Assembly (NCBI GenBank): GCA_002239065.1
Contig: MPNO01000033.1
Coordinates: forward strand, 1-50,258
Direction of reading: 5' to 3'
DNA from: Defluviicoccus sp. bin129
Lineage (GTDB): Bacteria > Pseudomonadota > Alphaproteobacteria > MPNO01
DNA: 50,258 nucleotides
Position numbers and translations under genes: made by a program. Below are positions 1 through 8,301 of this stretch, one piece after another. The notes under the pieces were generated by a model. The model worked only from the letters and a program-made list of their open reading frames with translations. It made no database searches and was not told the origin of the DNA. How positions within the stretch are numbered: the first letter of the stretch is position 1; the number at the start of each line of letters is the position of its first letter.

Positions 1-187
1 GCGGCCGCCGGCAAAGGCGCGGTCCACGGGCTGTAGCGCCCGCACCAGCCGGCCAGGCGGGCGAGCGCGCGGCGCTCGGCCGCGGGGGCGGCGGGGCGCG
101 GGCGGGGGGGGGGCGGGGGGGGGCGCGCGGGGGCCGCCGGCCGGGCGGCGGAGCGGGCGGCGCTCGGCGGGGGGGGGGGCGGGCCGC
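1..187. other. Low-complexity G-rich contig edge
   Basis: This stretch is packed with runs of seven to ten G. The minus-strand imuB frame is convincing from 402 down to about 190, then turns into a Pro/Arg-rich string that does not look like a Y-family polymerase. A similar run occurs at the other end of the window. Low read quality at contig ends is the simplest explanation; a genuine low-complexity insertion is less likely. Confidence 0.6.
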
Positions 188-402
188 GTGCGGAGCGCGG
201 GCAGGATGGCGCGCGCGTCGCCGAGCGTCTGGCCGGGGTGGAGCCCGGCGGAAGCGGCATTGCGGTCGAGCCCGGCCAGCAACAGCCGGCCGTCGCGCGC
301 CTCGACGGTCGCGAGCGGCCCCGTCCGGCTACCCGGCCCGGCGGTCCGGCGCAGCCTGTCGGTCGCGAAGCGCGGCAGCCATAGCGAGACCACGCGTCTC
401 AT
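1..402 (-). CDS. imuB: ImuB, Y-family polymerase-like mutagenesis protein (5' part only)
   Basis: ImuB is a catalytically inactive Y-family polymerase relative that works with ImuA and DnaE2 in SOS-induced translesion synthesis. The first 70 or so residues are readable: the start RRVVSLWLPRFATDRLRR and the later segment GRLLLAGLDRNAASAGLHPG are typical of the ImuB N-terminus. The ATG at 402 lies inside the 3' end of imuA, giving a 74-base overlap, so the two are probably co-transcribed from the LexA-controlled promoter beyond 1114. The reading degrades left of about 190 in the G-rich edge, so the rest of the protein is not represented here. The expected next gene, dnaE2, would lie outside the window. 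Confidence 0.75.
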   Translation of the reverse strand, partial: MRRVVSLWLPRFATDRLRRTAGPGSRTGPLATVEARDGRLLLAGLDRNAASAGLHPGQTLGDARAILPALRTRPAPPPAERRPLRRPAGGPRAPPPAPPPPAPRRPRGRAPRARPPGRLVRALQPVDRAFAGGR

Positions 403-1114
403 CGCGCCACTCCACGTGCCAATCGCCGGGCGGGCCGCCGCGGCAGCGAAACATCTCGAGCCGCCAGCCGGGCCCCGCCGCCCGCGGCGCCGCGGCGACG
501 CGCCAGCGGGTGGTCGCGGCGTTCGGGGCGCAAGCGGCGCCGGCGGGGCGCAGCATCAGCGCGGTCACCCCGCTGGCCGCGGCGGCGTGCTGGAGCCGCC
601 GGCTCTCGGTCAGCGAGACCGCGGCGAGCGCGCCGATGACCGCGGCGAGCGCGCCGCAGCGCAGCCCGTCCTCCATCGCCCACAGGGTTTCGGCGTCGCT
701 GCCGGTGCGGGCGACCACCAGCCGTCCGGGGTCGAGCCCGAAGCTCCGCAGCCCCGGCGGATGCAGCGCGCCGGAATCGAGAATGCGCCCGCCCTCGCAC
801 CAGAGCACCGGGCCATCCCCCGAAAGCGCGGCGAGATGGGCGGAAAACGCGCTCGCCGTCCCGGCCATGGCGCTGTCCGCGGCGACGATCTCGTGCAGCG
901 CGCCGGCCGGCAGCCCGCCCCAGGGAAGGTGCCGGTCGATCTCGTCCAGGCCGAGCCTCAGGACGGCCGCCTCGCCGCCGGACCAGCCCGGTCCGACCCC
1001 CTCGATCCGGCGAATCGCGGCACGCAGCCGTTCCAGAACGGCGGGATCGCGCAGCGCCGGCCTGGGCAAGGGGGCGCGCGGAGACGGATCGACAAGGCGA
1101 AATGCAGACCTCAC
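329..1114 (-). CDS. imuA: ImuA, RecA-like SOS mutagenesis protein
   Basis: ImuA (261 aa) is a RecA/SulA-like partner of ImuB and DnaE2 in the damage-inducible mutasome. The pattern GGLPAGALHEIVA at about residues 66-78, followed by a RecA-like core with WCEGG and LRSFGLDPGRLVVAR, matches the family; as usual for ImuA the P-loop is degenerate. A GTG start at 1114 is chosen because it sits 31 bases from the LexA box and gives the normal N-terminus. It overlaps imuB by 74 bases. Its own 5' end faces lptF, so the 181-base gap 1115-1295 is a divergent control region. Confidence 0.9.
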   Translation of the reverse strand: MRSAFRLVDPSPRAPLPRPALRDPAVLERLRAAIRRIEGVGPGWSGGEAAVLRLGLDEIDRHLPWGGLPAGALHEIVAADSAMAGTASAFSAHLAALSGDGPVLWCEGGRILDSGALHPPGLRSFGLDPGRLVVARTGSDAETLWAMEDGLRCGALAAVIGALAAVSLTESRRLQHAAAASGVTALMLRPAGAACAPNAATTRWRVAAAPRAAGPGWRLEMFRCRGGPPGDWHVEWRDETRGLAMAAALRDRQAAPDRRAG

Positions 1115-1144
1115 GGGGCGATTCTTCGTGTTTGTCCCGCAAAT

Positions 1145-1159
1145 GTTCTATATTTGTTC
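1145..1159. promoter_or_regulatory. LexA (SOS) box, GTTC-N7-GTTC
   Basis: The sequence reads GTTC TATATTT GTTC, a perfect match to the direct-repeat LexA operator known from Alphaproteobacteria. It is 31 bases upstream of the imuA start and 136 bases upstream of lptF, so imuAB is the likely regulated unit. The AT-rich spacer also stands out from the surrounding GC-rich DNA and may hold part of the imuA promoter. Confidence 0.88.
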
Positions 1160-1295
1160 TCATTCCGGGTCAAGCCCCGGGATCCCGCTTTCGCCGGCGC
1201 GCGGCCGAATTCGGTGCGTCGATGTCGTCCCCGGATGGGCGAATATGCTATAGCTCGGGTTTCGGCCCAGGGCGCAACGAGGAGCCGGCTGCCCC

Positions 1296-2417
1296 GTGTC
1301 CAGATTGCAGTTCTACATGTTCAGGCAGATCGCGATCGTCCTCGTGGTCGTCGCCGCCGGCATCTTCGGCATCATCTGGCTCACCAAGTCGTTGTCGCTG
1401 ATCGACCTGGTGATGAACCGCGGCCTGTCCTGGTCGATGTTCGCCTGGATCACCACCTTGCTGATGCCCGCCTCCTTCGCCGTCGTCGGGCCGGTCTCGC
1501 TGTTTATCGCGGTCGCCTTCGTCTACTACCGGCTGACCATGGACAGCGAGCTGGTGATCATGCAGAACGCCGGCATCGGCCGTCTCCAGCTCGCCCGCCC
1601 CGCGCTGCTGGTCGCGGCGGCGATGGTCGCCATCGGCTACCTGGTCTCGCTCTATCTCCTGCCGCTCGCCTATCGCGACTACCGCGACCTCAAATTCCAG
1701 GTCAGCAACAACTATTCCTCGGTCCTGATCGAGGAGGGGGTGTTCTCCCAGATGGTTCCGGGGGTAACCGTGTTCGTCCGCCAGCGCGATCCCGACGGCG
1801 CGCTGAAGGGCATCCTGGTGCACGACAACCGCCGGCCCGACAGACCGGTCACCGCGATGGCCGAGCGCGGCGTGCTGATTCCCGGCGACAACGGCCCGCG
1901 CATGGTGATGGTTCGCGGGCAGCGCCAGGAACGGCGCGCGGACCGGAACGTGGCGCGGCTCCAATTCGACCGTTACGAAATGCAGTTCACCACGCGGTCG
2001 AAGTCCGGCTTCGGACGCTGGCAGAGCCCGCACGAGCAGTTCCTGCACCACCTGTTCGATCCGCCCGAGGCGGCCGGCGGCATGTCGCGCTACCACCAGT
2101 TCCGGATGGAGGGGCACGACCGCCTGACCGCGCCGCTGATGAACCTGGCCCTGCCGCTGGTTGCCCTGGCGCTGCTGCTCGGGGCGGAGTTCAACCGGCG
2201 CGGGCACATGATCCGCATCCTGGTCGCGGTCGCCGTGATCGCCGGGCTGGAGGTGTCGATGATGGGGTTCAAGAGCCTCGGGCGGCGCATCCCGGAGCTC
2301 GCGCCGCTCATCTATCTGTGTCCGCTGGCGACGATCTCGGTCTGCTTCCTGTCCCTGTGGCGCGGCCCGTTCGGCCTGTGGCGGCGGCCGGTTCCGGCCG
2401 CCGCCGGGGCGTCCTAG
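1296..2417 (+). CDS. lptF: LptF, LPS export ABC transporter permease
   Basis: LptF (373 aa) forms with LptG and LptB the inner-membrane engine that extracts lipopolysaccharide and pushes it onto the Lpt bridge. Three N-terminal membrane helices (about 11-30, 51-78, 101-123), a periplasmic jellyroll-like middle and three C-terminal helices (from about 277) fit the family. The motif DSELVIMQNAGIG at 83-95 is the coupling-helix region that meets LptB. The GTG start is supported by a GAGG at 1279-1282. The gene is followed after 18 bases by lptG and then lptD, the usual alphaproteobacterial order. Confidence 0.95.
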   Translation: MSRLQFYMFRQIAIVLVVVAAGIFGIIWLTKSLSLIDLVMNRGLSWSMFAWITTLLMPASFAVVGPVSLFIAVAFVYYRLTMDSELVIMQNAGIGRLQLARPALLVAAAMVAIGYLVSLYLLPLAYRDYRDLKFQVSNNYSSVLIEEGVFSQMVPGVTVFVRQRDPDGALKGILVHDNRRPDRPVTAMAERGVLIPGDNGPRMVMVRGQRQERRADRNVARLQFDRYEMQFTTRSKSGFGRWQSPHEQFLHHLFDPPEAAGGMSRYHQFRMEGHDRLTAPLMNLALPLVALALLLGAEFNRRGHMIRILVAVAVIAGLEVSMMGFKSLGRRIPELAPLIYLCPLATISVCFLSLWRGPFGLWRRPVPAAAGAS

Positions 2418-2435
2418 CGACGCGCGCGGGCCGAC

Positions 2436-3530
2436 ATGCGCATTTCGCTCCGCCTGTCGCTCTACGTCCTGCGGTTGTTCTTCTTCTGGATGGCCGCCGT
2501 CCTGTTCGCGTTGGGGGCGGTGATCCTGATGTTCGATTCGGTCGAGCTCTTCCGCAAGGCGGCGCAGAACCAGGAGGCGACCTTCGGGGTCATCATGTCG
2601 ATGAGCCTGATGAAGGTGCCGCATCTGCTCGAGCGCGCGCTTCCGGTCGCCACGCTCATCGCGACGATGCTGACGCTCTGGCGCCTCAACCGTCACCATG
2701 AGCTTGTCGTGGTGCGCTCGTGCGGCGTTTCGGTATGGCAGACCCTGCTGCCCGTCGCCGTCGGCGCCGCCGCCATCGGGGTGGTGGAGCTGGTCGCGGT
2801 CAACCCGATCTCCGCCGCGCTCTACGCCCAGTACCAGTCGCTGGAAGAGACGGTGCTCAAGCGAAGATCCGCATCCGCGGCGATCAGCGGCGGCAGCGTC
2901 TGGTTCCGCCAGCCGACCGGGGACGGCCACTATTTCATGCATGCCAACAAGATCGAGCCGGCCACCGGCCGGCTGACTTCCGTGATGGTGCTGATGATGG
3001 AGGAGGGGGACCGGTTCGTCCGCCGGATCGATGCCGACCGGGCCCGCCTCGGCTGGGGCTACTGGGCGCTCTACGACGTCACGGTCGAGACGCCGCCCGA
3101 CCCGCCGCGCCACGCGCCGGCCTACCGGCTGGAGACCGACCTCACGCTGGAGAAGATCCAGGACAGCTTCGCCGACCCCGCGACGCTCTCCTTCTTCGAG
3201 CTCCCCGCTTTCGTGCGGGTGCTGGAGGCCGCCGGCGTTTCCGCCATCAATCACCGATTGCACTGGCACATCCTGCTCGCGCAGCCTCTGCTGATGGTCT
3301 CGATCGTGCTGGTCGCCGCGACGTTCTCGCTCCGCCCGGCGCGGCGCGGCGGGACGCGGCTGATCTTCGTCACCGGGCTGGCCTGCGGTTTCCTGCTGTT
3401 CATCGTCATCGACGTCATCACGGCGCTCGGCGCCTCGGCGCGCGTTCCGGTATGGCTGGCCGCATGGAGCCCGACGGCGATCGCGACGATGCTCGGATCG
3501 GCGATGCTGTTTCACCTCGAAGACGGCTGA
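2436..3530 (+). CDS. lptG: LptG, LPS export ABC transporter permease
   Basis: This 364-residue protein is the partner of LptF. It has the same 3+3 membrane-helix plan and the LptG-like segment LWRLNRHHELVVVRSCGVS at about 81-99, the coupling helix. The C-terminal helices include LLMVSIVLVAATFSLRPARRGG. It lies 18 bases after lptF and 6 bases before lptD, so a single lptFGD transcript is likely. No unusual features are seen. Confidence 0.95.
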   Translation: MRISLRLSLYVLRLFFFWMAAVLFALGAVILMFDSVELFRKAAQNQEATFGVIMSMSLMKVPHLLERALPVATLIATMLTLWRLNRHHELVVVRSCGVSVWQTLLPVAVGAAAIGVVELVAVNPISAALYAQYQSLEETVLKRRSASAAISGGSVWFRQPTGDGHYFMHANKIEPATGRLTSVMVLMMEEGDRFVRRIDADRARLGWGYWALYDVTVETPPDPPRHAPAYRLETDLTLEKIQDSFADPATLSFFELPAFVRVLEAAGVSAINHRLHWHILLAQPLLMVSIVLVAATFSLRPARRGGTRLIFVTGLACGFLLFIVIDVITALGASARVPVWLAAWSPTAIATMLGSAMLFHLEDG

Positions 3531-3536
3531 CCCGCG

Positions 3537-5672
3537 ATGCGCCGCCGGGTCCGGGACGCGTTCGTGGTGGCGACGTTGCTCGCCGGCCTTCCCGTCGCCG
3601 CCTGGGCGCAGAATGCGGCCACGTCGCCGCGGGCGGCGGCGCCGGTCACCTTGAAGGCGGACACGGTGACGCACAGCCGCGACGGCAACGTGCTGACGGC
3701 GACCGGCAATGTGGAGATCGCCGAGGGCGGCCGCGTGCTGCGCGCGGAAAAGGTGGTGTATGACCGCGTCAGCGGACGCCTGAACGCCTCCGGCAATGTC
3801 ATCGTCCTCGACCCGGACGGAAACGCCTTCTTCGCCGATTCGATGGCGGTCTCCGGCGACCTCAAGGACGGCGCGGCGGAGCGCATCCGCATCCGTCTCG
3901 GCGACCGTGCCCGTCTCGCGGGAGCGGCCGGGCGGCGCATCGGAGGCAGCAGGACCGAGCTCGACGACGCGGTCTTCACCGCCTGCCCGCCCTGCGAGGA
4001 CGACCCCGGGGCGCCGCCTGCATGGCGGATCGCGGCCGGCGAGGTCGTCCGCGACACCGACGACGAGACCATCACCTACCGCGACGCGGTCTTCGAGCTG
4101 TGGGGCGTGCCGGTGTTCTACACGCCCTATTTCCGGCAGCCCGATATCGACGTGCGCCGCAAGACCGGATTGCTGGTCCCCGTGTTCGGCGTGGACGGCG
4201 AGCTCGGGGCGATCGCGCGGCTGCCCGTATTCTGGGCGATCGCGCCCGACAGGGACGCGACAATCTCGCCCATTCTGACCGAGAAGGAGGGCGTCGTCGG
4301 GTTGGTCGAGTACCGCCAGCGTTTCCCCGGCGGCGCCTTGCGGGCGGAAGGCAGCATCACGAGCGGCAGCACGGACACCGAGACGCGCGCCACCCGCGGC
4401 CATCTCGACGCCGATATCGCCTATGACATCGACGATGCCTGGCGCGCGGGCGGGGCGCTCAGCATCGCCTCGGACGACACCTATCTGGGCCGCTACGATT
4501 TCTCGGAGCAACGCACGCTGACCAGCAGGGCCTTCGTCGAGGGGTTCTGGGGACGGAACTATGCCGCGGCGAATTTCTACCGGTTCCAGGGATTGCGCCC
4601 CACCGACGAGCCGAGAAAGGTCCCGCTGGTGGTTCCGGAGGTCGACTTCAATTTCCTCGGCGCGCGGGACCGGTTCGGCGGTCGCACCGGCGTCGACGCC
4701 AATCTGCGCAGCCTGGTTCGCGAATTCGGCAGCGACAGCGTGAGGCTGTCCCTCAACACCGCCTGGCAGCTCCCCTATACCAGCCCCGGCGGCCAGCGCC
4801 TCAACCTGTTCGCGCGGCTGCAGACCGACGCGTACTGGGTCGAGCCGGAAGACCGGACGACGGGGGGAGACGGAGCGCTCTCCAAGGTCGCCGGGCGCGT
4901 CTTCCCGCAGGCCGGGCTCGACTGGCGCTACCCGTTCATCCGCGCCGGCGGGCGGTTCTCGCAGATCGTCGAGCCGATCGTCGGCACCGTGGTCGCGCCG
5001 CGCGGCGGCAACCCGGATCGCATCCCCAACGAGGACAGCCTCGATCTCGAGCTCGACGACACCAACGTGTTCGATCGTTCGCGGGTCACCGGGCTCGACC
5101 TGGTGGAGGACGGCGCCAGGCTCTATTACGGGCTGAGGGGGTCGCTGCTCGGCGGCGACGGCATGAGCGCGCACGCGTTTCTCGGGCAGAGCTATCGCCT
5201 TGACGGGTCCGACCTGTTTCCGGCCGGTGCCGGGCTCGACAACGATTTCTCCGATATCGTCGGCCGGTTCGATCTCAGGGTCGCCGGGTATGCCCGGCTA
5301 CTCTACCGGTTCCGCTACGACCACACGGAGAGGATGGCGCGGCGAGACGAGGTCGGCGCCGTTCTGGGTCCGGAGCGTTTCCGGCTTTCGGCCGATTACC
5401 TGTTCGTCGACAAGCAGGGGGCGCCGGCCGCGTTCGGCGAACGCAGGGAGATAAACCTGCGGCTGGAGACCCGGATAACCGACTCGATCAGGCTCCGCGG
5501 CGAGACCCAGCGCGACCTCGCCGGCGGAGGGTCCCTGTGGCACCGGGCGAGTCTCGGCTATCGCGGCGACTGCTACACGATCGACCTCAACTTCAAGCGG
5601 TCGCTGACCCGCGACCGCGACATCCGCCCGACCGACACGTTCTTCATGCGCATCGGCCTGACGGCAGGCTGA
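3537..5672 (+). CDS. lptD: LptD, outer-membrane LPS assembly protein
   Basis: LptD (711 aa) is the outer-membrane barrel that, with LptE, inserts lipopolysaccharide into the outer leaflet. A signal peptide ends near AWA/Q (about residue 24). An OstA-like jellyroll follows (VTLKADTVTHSRDGNVLTAT and further), then the barrel from about residue 200 with the VFYTPYFRQPD segment at its entry. Cysteines are C150 and C153 (ACPPC) and a single C-terminal C679, fewer than the two pairs used by the E. coli protein. The usual alphaproteobacterial followers surA, pdxA and rsmA are absent; the next gene is convergent. Confidence 0.95.
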   Translation: MRRRVRDAFVVATLLAGLPVAAWAQNAATSPRAAAPVTLKADTVTHSRDGNVLTATGNVEIAEGGRVLRAEKVVYDRVSGRLNASGNVIVLDPDGNAFFADSMAVSGDLKDGAAERIRIRLGDRARLAGAAGRRIGGSRTELDDAVFTACPPCEDDPGAPPAWRIAAGEVVRDTDDETITYRDAVFELWGVPVFYTPYFRQPDIDVRRKTGLLVPVFGVDGELGAIARLPVFWAIAPDRDATISPILTEKEGVVGLVEYRQRFPGGALRAEGSITSGSTDTETRATRGHLDADIAYDIDDAWRAGGALSIASDDTYLGRYDFSEQRTLTSRAFVEGFWGRNYAAANFYRFQGLRPTDEPRKVPLVVPEVDFNFLGARDRFGGRTGVDANLRSLVREFGSDSVRLSLNTAWQLPYTSPGGQRLNLFARLQTDAYWVEPEDRTTGGDGALSKVAGRVFPQAGLDWRYPFIRAGGRFSQIVEPIVGTVVAPRGGNPDRIPNEDSLDLELDDTNVFDRSRVTGLDLVEDGARLYYGLRGSLLGGDGMSAHAFLGQSYRLDGSDLFPAGAGLDNDFSDIVGRFDLRVAGYARLLYRFRYDHTERMARRDEVGAVLGPERFRLSADYLFVDKQGAPAAFGERREINLRLETRITDSIRLRGETQRDLAGGGSLWHRASLGYRGDCYTIDLNFKRSLTRDRDIRPTDTFFMRIGLTAG

Positions 5673-5680
5673 CGCGCGGG

Positions 5681-6406
5681 TCAGCCGGGCAGGAAGGCGG
5701 CGAGCTCCCGTTCCACCGCCTTCGCGTCCTTGGCCAGGCCTTCCGCGATGCCCCGGGCCATGGCGTCGGGGTACAGGTCTTCGACATCGCCCGCGATCGC
5801 CTCGACGACGGCAGCGGCCACGTCCTCCGGCCTCGCATCCCCGCCCGGCGTCATGTCGGTGTCCACCGCCCCCGGCAATACGCCGATGACGCGCGTTCCC
5901 TGTCCGGCGAGCTCCGCGCGCACCCCCTGGGTCATCGAATACGCGGCCGCCTTGGACGCGGCGTAGCTGCCGAGGGCGGGCAGGTTCACCCGAGCGATGG
6001 CCGAAAGGACGTTGACGATCGTCCCGCCCCCGTTCGCCTCGAGCACCGGCGCGAAGGCGCGGCACATGGCGAGCGTGCCGAGATAGTTGACCTCGATCTC
6101 GGCCCGGGCATTGGCGAGCGCCTCGGGCTCGCCGATCAGCGGGCGGTTGCGGTTGACCCCGGCATTGTTGATCAGCAGCGTCACGTCGACGCAGCATTCG
6201 ACCGCCCGCGCCACCTGTTCGGGACGGGTCACGTCGAGCGCGAGCGGGACGATGCGCGGGTTGCCGGCGCGCTCGCCGAGCTTCGCCGGGTCGCGCGCCG
6301 CGGCATGGATCCTGGGCGCCCCGGCAGCCAGCAGGCAGTCCACGATGCAGCGTCCGATGCCGCGATTGGCGCCGGTGACGAGGACGGTCGCGTTGGATAC
6401 GTCCAT
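5681..6406 (-). CDS. Short-chain dehydrogenase/reductase
   Basis: A classical SDR of 241 aa with the nucleotide-binding motif TGANRGIG near the N-terminus, the NNAG motif, and the catalytic YAASK (Tyr and Lys of the Ser-Tyr-Lys triad). The substrate cannot be told; such enzymes reduce or oxidise alcohols and ketones with NAD(P)H. The ATG at 6406 gives the normal start and lies five bases after the stop of the hydrolase gene upstream, so the two are probably translated from one message. The stop is 9 bases from the convergent lptD stop. Confidence 0.9.
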   Translation of the reverse strand: MDVSNATVLVTGANRGIGRCIVDCLLAAGAPRIHAAARDPAKLGERAGNPRIVPLALDVTRPEQVARAVECCVDVTLLINNAGVNRNRPLIGEPEALANARAEIEVNYLGTLAMCRAFAPVLEANGGGTIVNVLSAIARVNLPALGSYAASKAAAYSMTQGVRAELAGQGTRVIGVLPGAVDTDMTPGGDARPEDVAAAVVEAIAGDVEDLYPDAMARGIAEGLAKDAKAVERELAAFLPG

Positions 6407-6411
6407 GCCGC

Positions 6412-7650
6412 CTACTCCGCGGGCTCGCTTTCCGCCCAGCGCTCCATCAGGCGGTTCGAGTCCACCTCGGTCGCATCGAGCATCTTGCGCGCCACGTCCT
6501 GCCCGCCGACCGGCAGGCCGGTCGGGTCGAGCAGCCCGATCTGCACCAGCACCGAGGCCTGATCCCAGTAAATGTGCTCGTGATAGAGCTTGTCGCCGCG
6601 GAAGTTGATGATCGCGACGACCGGCAGTTCGACGTATTTCCCGGTCGGCGCCACGCCCGGCAGGAGCCAGTCGATCTCGGTGTCGTGGGTGAAGCAGAAC
6701 AACATCTCGTCGACCACGCGGTCGGCGCCGATGGTGCGCGACACCGGGACGAGCCTGGTGTCCTCCGGGTTGGCGTGGACGAAATGGTTGAGATAGAAGC
6801 GGTGGAGGTTCTTGTAGCCGACCCCGCCGGTCATCGTCGGGATGTGGTTGACATAGGGCTCGGGCACCATGGTCGCCATGGTCGCGTCGACGTCGCGGGT
6901 GATGAACTCGTACTCGCAATGCTTGTCCCACAGATGGTTGAGGTCGTAGACCGGGCCGATGGCGCGCCGCAGCGCGGCGATGGTCCGGCTGTGCGCCATC
7001 GACGAGGACGGCTTGTCGAAGACCTCGCGGTCGGCGTTGTAGAAGCCGTGGTCGGCGCCCGGATAGCTGTAGATCTCGACATCCGTCCGGTCGCGGAACG
7101 CATCGCGCAGGGCGGCCACGCCTTCCGGCGGCATCCACTGGTCGAGCTCGGGGCAGTGGAACACCATGGGGCAGGCGATGTCGCCCGCCTCGCCGAGCAT
7201 GTCCGGCAGGCCGACGCCGTAGAACGAGATCGACACCGCGGGGTCGAGCCGGGCGGCCGCCAGATAGGCGAGCTTGCCGCCGAGGCAGAATCCCATGAAG
7301 CCCACCTCGCCGGTGCATTCCGGCAGCGCGCGCAGCGCCGCCATCGCCGCGCCGATATCCTCGATCGACCGGTCGATGTCGAAACGCTCGAAATGGCCGA
7401 ACGCGGTGGCGAACGCCTCTTCCGAGTAGCCGAGCTCGATGCCGGGCTCGATGCGCCAGAACAGGTCGGGCGCGAGCACCACGTAGCCTTCCTCGGCGAA
7501 ATGGTCGGCGGTCGCGCGCATCGTCGCGTTGATGCCGAAGATCTCCTGGCCGAGCACGAGTCCGGGCCCGGACCCCGCCTCCGGCACCGCGAGATAGCCG
7601 TTGAACCGCCCGCCGTCGCCGGCCGCGATTTCGATCATCCGCCCCGCCAT
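6412..7650 (-). CDS. Dienelactone hydrolase fused to an NTF2/SnoaL-like domain
   Basis: The 412-residue product has two parts. Residues 1 to about 235 form a dienelactone-hydrolase-type alpha/beta hydrolase, with the nucleophile motif GFMGFCLGGK (Cys as nucleophile) and the GADHGFYN segment carrying the catalytic His. Residues from about 255 look like an NTF2/SnoaL-like cone (DATMATMVPEPYVNHIP, then ELPVVAIINFRGDKLYHEHIYWDQ). The joined protein presumably hydrolyses a lactone or enol ester and binds or isomerises a related ligand, which is inference. GGGGAGGA lies just before the ATG. A TATAGT at 7687-7692 on this strand is a possible -10 box. It leads the two-gene unit with the SDR. Confidence 0.85.
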   Translation of the reverse strand: MAGRMIEIAAGDGGRFNGYLAVPEAGSGPGLVLGQEIFGINATMRATADHFAEEGYVVLAPDLFWRIEPGIELGYSEEAFATAFGHFERFDIDRSIEDIGAAMAALRALPECTGEVGFMGFCLGGKLAYLAAARLDPAVSISFYGVGLPDMLGEAGDIACPMVFHCPELDQWMPPEGVAALRDAFRDRTDVEIYSYPGADHGFYNADREVFDKPSSSMAHSRTIAALRRAIGPVYDLNHLWDKHCEYEFITRDVDATMATMVPEPYVNHIPTMTGGVGYKNLHRFYLNHFVHANPEDTRLVPVSRTIGADRVVDEMLFCFTHDTEIDWLLPGVAPTGKYVELPVVAIINFRGDKLYHEHIYWDQASVLVQIGLLDPTGLPVGGQDVARKMLDATEVDSNRLMERWAESEPAE

Positions 7651-7710
7651 CTGTTCCTCCCCGTGGCCGATTGAAGAATTGCGGACACTATAGCCGAGGC
7701 CGGCCCGGCA

Positions 7711-8211
7711 TCAGCCGTCGTCGAGATAGAGCCCGTGGGCGCGGTGCCAGTCCTCGATCCCCCGGTCGGGATAGATCTCGAAACGCGAGACCTCCGGGCC
7801 TTCCGGGATCTCGACCCAGCCGGGCGCGTAGCGCGTCATCAGAACGGTCTTTTCCGGCGCTCCGGGAAGCGGCGTGTCGATGGCCGAGGCGAAGGGGTGG
7901 ATCAGCTCGGCCCAGCCTGGGTCCCAGACCCAGAGCGCCGAGCCGCACTTGCTGCAAAAGCTTCGTCGCGCGGAGCTGAGCCCGTCATCCTCCAGATGGC
8001 CGCGCTCGTTGCCGGCGGCGCGGTAGATCGTGATGTGCTCCTCGCCCTCGATCTCGAGGGTGTCGGCGACGCCCATGATGTTGATGGCGTATCCGCCGCC
8101 GCCCGCGGTCTTGCGGCAGATCGAGCAGTAGCAGAAATTGTACGGGTAGGGGGTGCGCGAGGCGAGGCCGAACCTCACCGCGCCGCAATGGCAGGACCCT
8201 TCGAGCTTCAC
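7711..8211 (-). CDS. GFA/CENP-V family zinc protein
   Basis: This 166-aa protein belongs to the family named after the glutathione-dependent formaldehyde-activating enzyme. Zinc-ligand cysteines are seen as SCHCGAVRF near the N-terminus, CYCSICRK at about 27-34 and FCSKCGSALW in the second half. Members bind zinc and in some cases help form S-hydroxymethylglutathione; many have unknown substrates. It is a single gene, separated by 60 bases from the hydrolase gene downstream and divergent from the TauE-type exporter. Confidence 0.88.
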   Translation of the reverse strand: MKLEGSCHCGAVRFGLASRTPYPYNFCYCSICRKTAGGGGYAINIMGVADTLEIEGEEHITIYRAAGNERGHLEDDGLSSARRSFCSKCGSALWVWDPGWAELIHPFASAIDTPLPGAPEKTVLMTRYAPGWVEIPEGPEVSRFEIYPDRGIEDWHRAHGLYLDDG

Positions 8212-8301
8212 CGTGCGATCTCCCGGTTGCGTGCCCCGACAATAGGGACACGCCCGACCGGTTGCGGCAACGCGGCGGCGCGCTCATGATCCGCGGCGCC
8301 G

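Noticed and set aside
100..187. G-quadruplex regulatory element at the left edge
   Set aside because: The runs coincide with loss of the imuB frame at a contig end, so read error is more likely than function.
1248..5174. A 1308-codon open frame on the minus strand
   Set aside because: It lies wholly opposite lptF, lptG and lptD and its product is His/Arg/Asp-rich shadow sequence, as expected from GC-biased third positions.
6430..6465. GGTTCGAGTCC, like a tRNA T-loop
   Set aside because: It lies inside the dienelactone hydrolase gene and no acceptor or anticodon arms can be drawn around it.
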